Part shown: in pieces, positions 12,001-21,625 of the stretch
How positions within the stretch are numbered: the first letter of the stretch is position 1
Layout of the letters: each line of letters opens with the position of its first letter
Assembly (NCBI GenBank): GCA_043228905.1
Contig: JBHGNT010000002.1
Location: 7,192,001-7,256,000 of the forward strand
Origin: Azolla caroliniana
Lineage: Eukaryota; Polypodiophyta
Direction: 5' to 3'
DNA length: 64,000 nucleotides
Program-made: the position numbers and the translations under genes
The notes under the pieces: model-generated
Told to the model about the DNA's origin: nothing
Databases searched by the model: none
Seen by the model: only the letters and a program-made list of their open reading frames with translations

Positions 12001-12761
12001 TGTCGTAGTGTATTTCGTACACTACGTGAAAAAGTAAAAATAATATAACCGATTTAATTACATATAAATAAATAAAATAAGAAAATCAAGATATTTATCA
12101 CGTGCACAGGGCAAGATTCGAACCTTGTACCTCCACATAGCCAAACCTTAACTTTACCATTATGCTACCTTATATTTAGTGTTTTATAAATAGATTTAAT
12201 AAGTATAATTGCTTTATTTACGCCTACCTTTATTAAAAGGTAAATCATGCATTTTTAGAGTGCGTGAATATTTTATAGAAAAACGCAAGCAACTAAAAAG
12301 TGACTCATGCACATCTAGCGTGCATGAGCACTATATTTAGCAAATAAAAGCAAGGATTACAAAAACATCACATGCACATTTAGTGTGCATGAACATATTA
12401 GAAAAAAAAGCATGTAGTTATGCTTAGTCTCTCCCATCACTACATAAGGATGGGGAGCACAATGTAATAGGTGTGTGAAATACTTGGAAACTGGATATGT
12501 TTCTAAAAAACACCAATTAATAAACTATACTCGTGGGATTCACGAGGATTCTATATCATTCTCTTTCAACCCAAATTTATATTCTTATATTCATATTGAT
12601 TAATCAAATACAATACACTCGTGGGATTCACGAGTTTGCTATAACTCTTTCTTACAACATATTTATATTCTTATTAGCCTTAAAACTCTCCTCTTCCTAG
12701 TCCAAAACCTCGGCGGTTCCCACCCGACTCACGCAACGATCCGGAGCCGAAAGGCACGACA
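12001..12761 (+). mobile_element. Solo LTR S1, 4-bp target duplication GCGG
   Basis: Begins TGTCGTAGTG and ends GGCACGACA, so the tips TGTCGT/ACGACA are perfect inverted repeats. GCGG occurs at 11997-12000 and 12762-12765. It opens with a hairpin, arms GTAGTGTA and TACACTAC around TTTCG (12006-12026). Three copies of a CATGCAC..GTGCATG inverted repeat recur about every 62 bp (12244, 12306, 12368; the first is degraded), and two CTCGTG..CACGAG hairpins lie near 12527 and 12617. No coding capacity. Its end sequence resembles LTR S2 and the LARD. Confidence 0.85.
12106..12176 (-). other. tRNA-like A-box/B-box cassette inside LTR S1
   Basis: On the minus strand an A-box-like TAGCATAATGG (12167-12157) precedes a B box GGTTCGAATC (12124-12115) at tRNA-like spacing of about 33 nt. 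No convincing acceptor stem, so not a functional tRNA gene. Confidence 0.5.
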
Positions 12762-13268
12762 GCGGATGTGGTTTAATTGGACCATGAGAAATGAGTTCTT
12801 GTTTGATGGACTTCATGGGATAACACAACAACTCTGTAGGATGAAAGGGAAATTAATTTGGAAATTTTCACAACTATCTTGTATGGAGATCTTGTCCCAA
12901 GAGGAGATAGACTTATGTCATCTAGTTTTACAACACTTGAGAGGGTTTCCCTTGCACGATCACTATTTATGAAGTAGTGAAGATAGCAAGGGTTGTATTA
13001 TCATCTTGTTTTAATAACAAACATTGATTTACGAAAAGAAAAGAAAAGAAAAGAAAGAGAGGTGGGTGCTTATAAGGTCACCCTCTCTCTATAAAACGGT
13101 CTTCTCGGGAAAAGGGGGAAGGAACCTTAACTAACTCTTTAACTATGTTCATGGAAGTTATATTCTATGAGACATAATTATAATTACAAAGTGGTGGAGT
13201 GTTCAGACCCATTACATATCCTTAGGGTGTGTTCTCACACTAGGTTAAGTTGAGTGTGGTTCTTAACA

Positions 13269-14633
13269 ACATCATGGTCATGGTGAAGTTGAGAATGCTT
13301 GCATTGAAGCCCTTGTCAGCCATTTCTTCTGTCAGAGACCCCTCTCATGGAAGCTTCACGTCAAATTCACCCAATTTTATCCTAGGTTTCGTGATCAGTG
13401 CATCGAATCATTGGGGTTATGAATGAGGAGAGTTTGTAAAGAAAAGGGGGAGAGACGAGAACAAACAATAGATAGAGATAATGTAAGATTCAAGAAGCAA
13501 AATGATCAAATATATGGTCTATTAAGTTGGTAATATAAGATTTTATTTACCCAGGTTATAATTTTCCATTGTAAGTACAATACCATATGTTACCAAATTT
13601 CAGCTCGAGCCCTTGACTTTGATCTTGAGAGATGATAAACCTTCCTAATGAGCTAGCTTAATTTCTTGATTATTAAATCACGAATAAGAATACATATCAT
13701 GTGTAAGTGCAAGTGATGCATGTGATGTGTGATCACCACTTGGCACACATGTGATGCAAGAGAACCATGTTGCTCACCTTAGTCACCATGTATGCAATAT
13801 TGCACAAGACATAATTATAGTGATGAGAATCTAAAATTGTAAGAGTGTATCCTAGTAGTTCAAACTTCAAATCTGGTGGTTAATATTTGGGGTTATGGTT
13901 TATTTTCATATCGTGAGAACGCAATTCCTAACATCATAATTGAATATTGACTTTATCCTTTACATTCTTTTTAATTAAATAATGCCCATGAATGTTTCCC
14001 AAAATGTTTGCACAACATCTGTAACCACTCTCTTATGAATGCGTGTAATTTTTCAGAATCTTTATCATAGTACTATGGACAAAAGAACTTTACAACAAAC
14101 AACCAGATAAGCATAATCAAAATTCTCATACATATAGCTCTGGCTTATATCAATAATATGAGCATTGTATATGTTGTATGCGCCACGTATATTCACTTTA
14201 TCATCTTTATACATTGGACCCAAAGTAGTAGGCGATGTTGGCATGAATTGAATTGAATATCAAGACAAATCACAAATGTTTGCTCTATAGTACAATAAGT
14301 CCCATACCTACATGACTAATACAACCACCCATTGCAAATATAGGCAATCCTATCCATCCAATTTCCACGCAAGGGGATGGCTTACATGGATGGAGAATAA
14401 TATGTCGTAGCCAACTTATACTGAAATGGCATCTCGAAGGTTTCTTTCACAGGACATGGATCGCGACAAGCGGAACGAAGAAATGCATGCATTCATGAAG
14501 CGATAGTCACCAGAGAACTACTAACTACTGCTACCATTCGATATGGCCAACGTGCAACTATGAGATAAACTCAAGTGAAGTTGTTGAACACTTCCTAGTG
14601 TCCAAGCTGCCCATAGAGAGATAGAGAATTTAT
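13269..14633. other. Intergenic, no gene seen
   Basis: AT-rich sequence between the nested LINE and the cysteine synthase gene. A tRNA-like piece on the minus strand at 13598-13660 has an A-box-like TAGCTCATTAGG and a B-box-like GGGCTCGAGC about 34 nt apart. No core promoter element for the downstream gene could be assigned with confidence. Confidence 0.5.
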
Positions 14634-14705
14634 ATGAGCAGTTGTTATGAGTCTTTTGGGGCCAATAAATATTCAGTGACTGAGCAGAGCCTAGAGGAGC
14701 AGAGG

Positions 14706-17700
14706 ATGGGAGACGCTCCATTAGAGGAGGAGAAGATCGTATCAGACATCACACAGGTATTCCTTCCATTTGCATCCCTGCATCTCTGTGTGCGTGTGCG
14801 TGTGCGTGTGTTTGAGAGAGATGAGGAGAAATTTCTTTTGTTTCTGTGTTGACTTATCTATAGTTGATCGGATGGACACCTTTGATTGAGCTCAAGACCA
14901 TTGCTCGCAATGAGGGAAGTTTGGCTAGAATCATAGGCAAGCTAGAATTCCAACAACCTTTTGGATCTGTGAAAGATCGGATTGCTCTTCAGTGAGTGAT
15001 TGATGCTGTTCGGATTTTCCCAGATTAGTATAGTTTCCTTTTATCTTATTCTAAATCATATTATGTATTACTTGCATACCTGCACACATGTATACACATT
15101 TATGTACTTACATATGTACGTACGTACATATGTATGTATGATTTGCACAGTTTGGTCTTTGTGTGTGTGTGTGTATAGGGCTAATTTGCAATAGGATTTT
15201 TGTGGTTTGATAATATGCTAATCTACATTGGGCTTTGATAGCATGTCTGAATTCATGACCTCTGCAATATTTGTGAATAGGCTTTTACTATGCATAAACC
15301 AGTTTTTTTATTTTCTTTGCAAAATCCAGTATGATAGAAGATGCTGAAAAGCATGGATTGATAAAACCTGGCGTAAGTACCCTTGTGGAGGGCACCAGTG
15401 GGAATACTGCCATTGCCTTGGCTGGTATAGCCACTCAAAAAGGTTACAAAGTTGCTGCAGTGATGCCGACTTCTGCATCCCTGGAACGCCGAATGCTCTT
15501 GAAAGCATTTGGAGCCAATGTTTATGTCACAGGTCAATTGTTAATGTCTCTGAATATTAGGGACAAGCGCAGAAATACTACTGTTGTTTTCTGTATCTCC
15601 CTCGAGCTAGTGTTTTTCCCAAACACCCTTGGTCAACCATCCAAAGACAAAGAAAGAAAGATATATTAACGTCTACTAGAGGCCAACATAGACTTATGAT
15701 TACAAATATGAGTGAACTCATGCTATCCATACTGGAACAAAAGTAACAGCTCTAAGCTTCCTAAAGATCCATGATAATAATATTAATCCATGTGGTGAAA
15801 TGATTTCAAAGATGTTTTACAAGCATGAAGTGCATTTGCTAATATGAAAGAGTTGAGCCATGGTAAGCAGATATGGTCTCTAAGGTTGGTTGGTGTGGTG
15901 GAATGAGGATATAAAAAAGTTCAAAATTTGTATTGGGTATCCTTGGGGGAGTGAAATCCATGATCCAGTGATGGTATGGACCATGTACATCTTATCCTCG
16001 TACTCACAGTCTCTTCTGTTGTGGACATTCCTCTGCTTGCTCTATGGTGGACGCCGTGGCATGTTGTCAGTGGAGGTGTGGGCCTATGAAAGAAGTCACT
16101 GATGTGTTGTTACTTCCCTTATAGTAATATAACTGTTGATTCTCTATGCTTTTGACGCACAAACAAGACTTGGTCAAAGTTCCAGAAAGAGAGAGAGAGA
16201 GAGACATGTTATTATCTATCGGACCAACTGTGAAATCTTTTACATAGTACATATGGAATTGAATAGTGACTCTTAGTGTTCAAGAATTTTACTAATGAAC
16301 ATTGTAATCAAAAGTGCACATTGTGACCATGATAGGAATATGTGTACGGAGTGGATCAGATTGGCAATGTGTGGAAAGCAAACTAAACTAGAAAGACAGT
16401 GGATGGGATAGGGGGAGGGGATGAATTGATGATATAAGTGTTCATAGAACAAGTATAACTTCCCTTGACCAAGGATGTTGGGGAAATAACACATGCTCAG
16501 GGGCATTTGGGGGGATTATGAAAAACTCAGGGGTATTTGGAGTTTCCACTAAATATTATTCCTAACAACTTTGTTATTCTTTTCAACAAATGATCATTTC
16601 CATAATTTTTGTATGTCAGATCCTGCCCTGGGATTTGATGGTATTTTTGCCAAAGTTGATGAACTACTTGCCACTATTCCAAACAGTTATATGCTGAATC
16701 AACTAGCCAATCCAATGAATATTCAAGCTCACTATCTAACCACAGGTGTTTCTTAATGCTAGGAGGATTCATTGTTTTCAAGGCATAGTTTAAGCTCCCC
16801 TTATTTGTAGATATTCCATGAAATTAAATTTACTCTTTTCTATTCAATTTCTTAATACCCCCTTTATGTTGTACAGTTCTATATGTAAAGAATACCTTCC
16901 GCCCTGCGATAACAGTTACATATTTCATTGTGATTCACGATTTGTTTGAATTAAGGACTCAATCTTAGGAATGAATCAGGTCCGGAAATATGGAAAGACA
17001 CAGCAGGAAAGGTAGATATTCTCATAGCTGGTGCAGGAACTGGGGGTACATTTTCTGGAGCTGGAAAGTATCTGAAGGAGCAAAACCCATCTATCAAAGT
17101 CATCGTTGTTGAACCTTTGGAAAGTCCTGTCCTATCAGGTGCTTCTTTTGTTCCTGTTGTAACTTCTTGTTTTCCTTTTGGCCTTTTCATATATTCTAAT
17201 ATTTCTATTGATGAACATATATCAAAGGTGGATGCAAGGGTCCACACAAAATTCAAGGTATTGGCCCGGGGTTTATACCAGAAAATACCCATGTTGAAGT
17301 TAGTGATGAAATTATGGTTATCTCTTCTGAGGAAGCTTTGGCATATACACAAAGACTTATAAAAGAGGAAGGTTTGCTTGTGGGTATTTCATCAGGTGCT
17401 GCTTTTGCTGCTGCCCTGAAGGTAACTAATCCATTGATGTATCTTCACAGGCTTTTCGTGTGTGTGTGTCTGTGTGATACAAGTATTCTATTCTACTACA
17501 AGTGTGTTTATGTCTGGAGATGGTGGATCTTCATTTCTCACTATCATGCTCATAGAATGATGATTCTATTGAACTCTTCCCAAGCCTACAAGTCTTTGAA
17601 TCTATAAGTAGTTTCTTTACTTGAATTCGTCAGCTTGCCATTAAGTTTTTGCTAGAGTTTTCTTCTGAAGATCTGTCTCATTATTCACCTGTTCTGGTGA

Positions 17701-18336
17701 ATTCACCCCACAAATGATGTATAGCTATTAGCCTCAGTTGTGGACTTATCAGCATTTCATATTTTCGAAAGAGATTTTCTTTTATGCAGAAGGTGCACAT
17801 ACTACAATGATAAGCTCCAGTCCTAGAGTTAGTTTTGATGATTTACAAGAGTTCAATATAATTGCGGAGAGTTGGTAGACTTTTGATTAATCAATTTCAT
17901 ATAAGAAAAAAACCACCAAATGATCAATATCAAAGTTAGAGTTGAAAAGAAAAACCATGGATTAATAATTGGCATCTAAACTCTTGTGCAACTTGAATTA
18001 CCAATTCTTAGTTCATGACCTTCTTTGTGCCAACTCCCACATTAAGTCAACCAATAGCTTACATTTTGTACCGATGGAGTAATTCTATATTTCCAAATTC
18101 TTTAGGACTGCTTCTCATATTACACACCAGAATGAAAGGATTTTTAAACGTCTTTCTATTATTTATTTTTCCTCTTTCTTCTTCCTCTCACTCTCTCTCA
18201 CTCGTGACAGGTTGCAAAACGATCTGAGAATGCTGGCAAGATGATTGTAACAATATTACCTAGTGGCGCAGAGCGGTACATGAGCACAGAGCTTTTTGCT
18301 TCAGTTAGAGAATTGTGTGAGAAGCTAACTTTTTGA
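14706..18336 (+). CDS. OASTL: Cysteine synthase (O-acetylserine (thiol) lyase), 7 exons, 328 residues
   Basis: PLP enzyme making cysteine from O-acetylserine and sulfide. Coding exons: 14706-14756, 14864-14991, 15330-15532, 16620-16745, 16980-17138, 17228-17421, 18211-18336; every intron is GT-AG and phases agree. Motifs: LIGWTPL (18-24), PLP lysine in SVKDR (Lys54), substrate loop TSGNT (82-86), phosphate-binding GTGGT (189-193), GISSGA near 277, and [11 protein letters not shown] with the pyridine-contacting Ser305. Length fits cytosolic plant forms (about 325). No transit peptide follows the chosen start. An in-frame ATG at 14634 would add 24 residues and cannot be excluded. Departures from plant enzymes: [10 protein letters not shown] for PTSGNTGIGL and SGAERY for SFGERY. 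The loop keeps Thr where cyanoalanine synthases usually have Met, so thiol lyase is preferred; the exact isoform is uncertain. Confidence 0.92.
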
Positions 18337-18388
18337 AGTCAAATAAACACAAACCAAGAATGCCACTGTTTTGTGGCTCGTAAGTTTG

Positions 18389-18394
18389 AATAAA
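18389..18394 (+). terminator. Candidate polyadenylation signal of cysteine synthase
   Basis: AATAAA, 53 nt after the TGA stop (18334-18336). Typical position for a plant near-upstream element; not proven. Confidence 0.5.
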
Positions 18395-18399
18395 AGCGT

Positions 18400-19311
18400 T
18401 ATGACTTTGTCAACCTGCAAGTTAAAATAAGATAAGGACATTCTCTCAACCTCAAAGCTATGTTTGAGGATTCTTTGCAACTGCTATGCTTATAAAGGGA
18501 GAGCTGGCATACTGAAACTTAGGCCCCAACTTTAACGTGATTGTGAAAAGCACTTTCAAAAAGCACTTGTAAACCTCTAAGCTACATAGTTTTATATGGC
18601 TGCAATATTCACCGAGTTCTTTCACCATCCTTTATAAGATTTGTCTTGATCAATCAAATGTAAATCAGAATTAAATAAAACCAGTTGTTTTATCCAGTTC
18701 AGCATGATCTTGTGCGAAGGGCAGGCATAATGCCTCCTTAGGTAATTAACAATTGAGAGGGATGCAGAACATGGTCAAATGCAAACATAGCAATAAAAGG
18801 TTGAGCAACATGAAGAAAACAGATTGCAAAAGGGAATTAAACTATTAATTGGTGATATCAACTTAAGCATCTAAGTAAGTAATTATGGTACAAGGAACCT
18901 TCTTGCTTCACTTAAATTGCATATTTCCTAGAGATGTATGTTTTACACCTTATCTTCATACTATTTAGTGATTGTGTTTATATGTGGGCATTTAGTTTGT
19001 CATTTCCTTACAATGCACTTTAATTGAAACAAGCCAATGAGGATCACATATGAAGGGTTGGCATGAGCATCACAGTTATTAAGAAGAAGACACAATTAAT
19101 AATGAAATATTAATATGCATTACCATGGTAACAATGAGGATTGACATCTTTGCATAGCTGATGCATTTTTGCATGTATGTATTCACATTTTTGGAGTGAT
19201 CAACACAAAATTCCTTCCAACTCCTATTTTACAAACATCCATTTTGTTCATGCAAGGGATTCTATTTTTCTTTATTAATATCTAAAGTGCCATCAAACTT
19301 TCGTCATTTTC
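18400..19311. other. Intergenic, no gene seen
   Basis: AT-rich sequence between the cysteine synthase 3' end and the gypsy remnant. No open frame, RNA gene or clear repeat noticed. Confidence 0.5.
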
Positions 19312-20527
19312 ATGGAAGGAGGTTCGAATCATTTTCATGGAAGGAGGTTTTCGAACGGCTTTCAAGTTGGTGCAGACAATACAGAAAATAGTGTGGTGCA
19401 TTTTCTATATGAAAACATCATGACTCGGCTCAGTTACCCAATCCATAGTTTATTACCCTCAAGTAAACAGCTAAGCTCAAATCACCAACAAGACCGTCGA
19501 ATGATTTATATAAAGAATATCATCGATGAGCATCACATGGATTGGCACCTACAATTGCAACCCACGATGTGAGCGACTTGTACAACCCACAAAAGCAGCT
19601 TGGGTTGTTCGCCATTCTGACTAATTTACTGCTTGGAAGCAATTGTTCAAATGGAGTACATTGTCCCAAGTCCATATATAGCAGTGTGCAAGCGATTGGA
19701 TAACGACGCAAGTGTCCGATCAAGGAAGAAAGAGCTACTCAAATTGGATGAGCAATGACAGGCACGTGCGAGATCATTCAAGAGGTCCAACAAGCACACC
19801 AAGCTGGTTGGGTGGACCAGCATCCTGAACAATATGGAAAGGAATTAACATCTGAGGCAGCCATGTAAGTATTTAAGTGATGTTCTGGATTAAATCCCAG
19901 TAAACCGAATTTGGCCCTTTTTGGATTTTTCGAAAAGACAGCGGATCGAACATTTTGATATTAGGAAAACATTGCAATCGCAGTATGTACCAAATCCGAG
20001 AATGGACATTGGAAGGGAAATATGTAGCAAATCCCATGAATGGATTTCGATTACACAGGTACCATACTGAGCTACCAATCAACCCATTTCAGGCAACGTT
20101 CAATCCTAATCCAGTTTCAGCTAGAATCATCAAGGATGATACACCCATGAGCATTGATATTTTGTGGGTGGATATATTAGGGCTACCCGTGACATGGTGC
20201 CAAACACCAAGAGGTGAACTCATCCATTAAATTCCTAGAAATATTGTGAAGGAGACATTGCAACTAGCAAAATGCAGAAAAGAGCTGGCAGGATTACAAG
20301 ATAAACAAAATTTGTACAAAAGTTCGATGGATGAACAACTACCACATGTAGCAAAATTCGGGAGCCGACTATCAAGAGGTTCTCACAATGGAGTACAAAG
20401 CATATTCTGCAAGAATGGAGAGTTGTTAAAGACTGCAATTGCATGCAAATGGCCTTTGGATTCCAAACTGCTCTACCACAACTCCAACTGGATGAAGATG
20501 GAGGAATCTTCAAATACAAAGTGTTAA
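19312..20527 (+). pseudogene. Eroded Ty3/gypsy integrase C-terminal region
   Basis: Successive frames resemble the end of a gypsy integrase: FSNGFQVGAD, HFLYENIMTRLSYPI, NIIDEHHMDWHLQLQPT (the usual W in LWAYRTS is lost), THKSSLG, YCLEAIVQMEYIVPSPYIAV and SRKKELLKLDEQ. Past a gap, NPMNGFRLHRYHTELPINPF continues in a frame (19955-20527) with one TAA at 20228-20230. The peptide after PINPF is not a domain I know. No LTRs were found. The layout is like the G2 integrase C-terminus (YRTSFKTSIQSTPFRLAFGL). Decay is advanced. Confidence 0.6.
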
Positions 20528-20579
20528 GTGCTGGAGTAGTAATAATTGTACTAATAAATGTCATTTCCAAATATTACAT

Positions 20580-20900
20580 ATATCGCTAAACATGCATTAT
20601 TACCAATTGCACCTATCCATGGATATTGCTAAAATATCCATTATTACCCAATTGCATGTATCCCTATATTTCGTGTCCATTCATTCCAGGATATTGATTA
20701 CCCAATCGAGTATGCCAAGTGTTAAGGATGGAGTAGTACCTATTTTGCTATTACTTGTAATTTCCAAATATTATGTATTCCGTCCAAACATGCATCATTT
20801 CCAATTGTACCTGTCCAAATATTGTGTCCATTTGCTCCAGCAGTTATTTACTACCCAATTGCACCTATTCGAATACCTTTCCGTCCTCTCACTAATACAT
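20580..20900. repeat. Degenerate repeats with CCAATTGCACCTATCC core
   Basis: A TTACC(C)AATTGCACCTATCC-like phrase recurs near 20600, 20645, 20790 and 20850. Spacing is irregular (50-150 bp). Function unknown. Confidence 0.4.
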
Positions 20901-21104
20901 TGGCAAAAATCATGCTAATTAGAAGTTTTTATTCTGCATAATCCACTGCATTTCAGCAGTCAATCATCCAGCAAAGGGTGCAAGGCTCTACAGGATAACA
21001 CCTATTCGAAAGCTTTCCAATATAAAAGCTCCACAAAACGAATGTATCTAATAAAACCACATGTGTACAAATCATATTCACAAAATTGAACAAAAATCTA
21101 ATGC

Positions 21105-21625
21105 CACTTTCATTCCCCTTCTAAATCTTTCAAAAGATGTTTAATACTCATCAGCAACATACCAAGTGATCGGGCATCAACAGTCATACAACATGGTTCA
21201 AACCATATTCACTGCAAAATTCTTTCAAATAAGATGTTTCAGCCTAAAATATTAAGAGAGCATATATTTATACAGGAATAAAACCAGATACAAAATAGAA
21301 TGTAAAGTCACTCGGATCAAACAAGAATCTATAGCCTAATTTCATTCCTCTTCAAAATCTTTCAAATAGATGTTTCAACCTCATCAGCAACATATCAAAA
21401 TAGTGAGGCTGTAAAACATATATACAACAATCACCCCACATACAAATAGCATATTCAAACCAGTTCATTCATGGAACAAGAGTCTTGCCTAAAATCAGTT
21501 GCCATAATCTATAAAAACTTCCTATTTAAGCACATAAAAATAGCATATGACCACCCATTGCTAGTTTCCTTCCTCTTCAGAAGCTTTCAAATAAGATGTC
21601 TCAGACTCATCGCCAACATGTCCAG
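21105..21625 (-). repeat. Tandem triplication of the GIF terminal coding end and 3' flank
   Basis: The last about 60 nt of the GIF coding sequence (21565-21625) have two diverged copies further downstream at about 21337-21400 and 21110-21170, so the period is about 225-230 bp. Shared core on the plus strand: CTTCAAAATCTTTCAAAT, GATGTTTCAACCTCATC and AGCAACAT. The outer copies have lost the reading frame. Flanking sequence also shows weaker similarity. Confidence 0.65.

Larger units (their letters stand above)
11500..12972 (+). pseudogene. LINE C ORF2 C-terminal part (zf-RVT), interrupted
   Basis: Reads KWWRRVLDARW, an in-frame TAG (11686-11688), PFRAKVFLWHAIVGGLP and TCSVAKAIW, the zf-RVT region. 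The second zinc Cys is replaced by Tyr (TCFFY). The frame stops making sense at 12000 where LTR S1 is inserted. It resumes at 12766 with MWFNWTMRNEFLFDG. Removing S1 and one copy of its 4-bp duplication joins FDYLRYWR directly to MWFNWTMRN in frame. The true stop follows at 12970-12972. Confidence 0.8.
11495..13055 (+). mobile_element. 5'-truncated LINE C, itself split by solo LTR S1
   Basis: Plus-strand LINE 3' part, ending in an (AAAAG)n tail at 13034-13055. It is flanked by 13-mers AGAGAGGAGGGTG (11482-11494) and AGAGAGGTGGGTG (13056-13068), a target duplication with one mismatch. It lies inside a copia-type LTR and carries solo LTR S1 at 12001-12761. Confidence 0.8.
11324..13268 (-). mobile_element. 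Copia-type solo LTR split by LINE C
   Basis: The left part, 11324-11494, starts TGTAAATAATC; the right part, 13069-13268, ends GGTTCTTAACA. Together they parallel the 399-bp LTR of element C1 (TGTAAAGAATC to GATTCTCAACA), including a GTCACCCTCTCTC stretch and a GT/GAGA tract. No polypurine tract or internal region adjoins it, so it looks like a solo LTR. Strand is assigned from C1. A 5-bp target duplication is not clear (acaca versus acatc). Confidence 0.65.

Noticed and set aside
12001-12048. C-terminal extension of the LINE C ORF (CRSVFRTLREKVKII)
   Set aside because: Translation of LTR S1 sequence past the insertion point; the true continuation is at 12766.
12115-12167. Functional tRNA gene
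   Set aside because: A and B boxes are present but no acceptor stem or clear anticodon arm can be drawn; lies inside an LTR.
14634-14705. Upstream in-frame ATG adding 24 residues to cysteine synthase
   Set aside because: The 24 residues do not look like a plastid or mitochondrial transit peptide, and [20 protein letters not shown] matches the cytosolic N-terminus. Not fully excluded.
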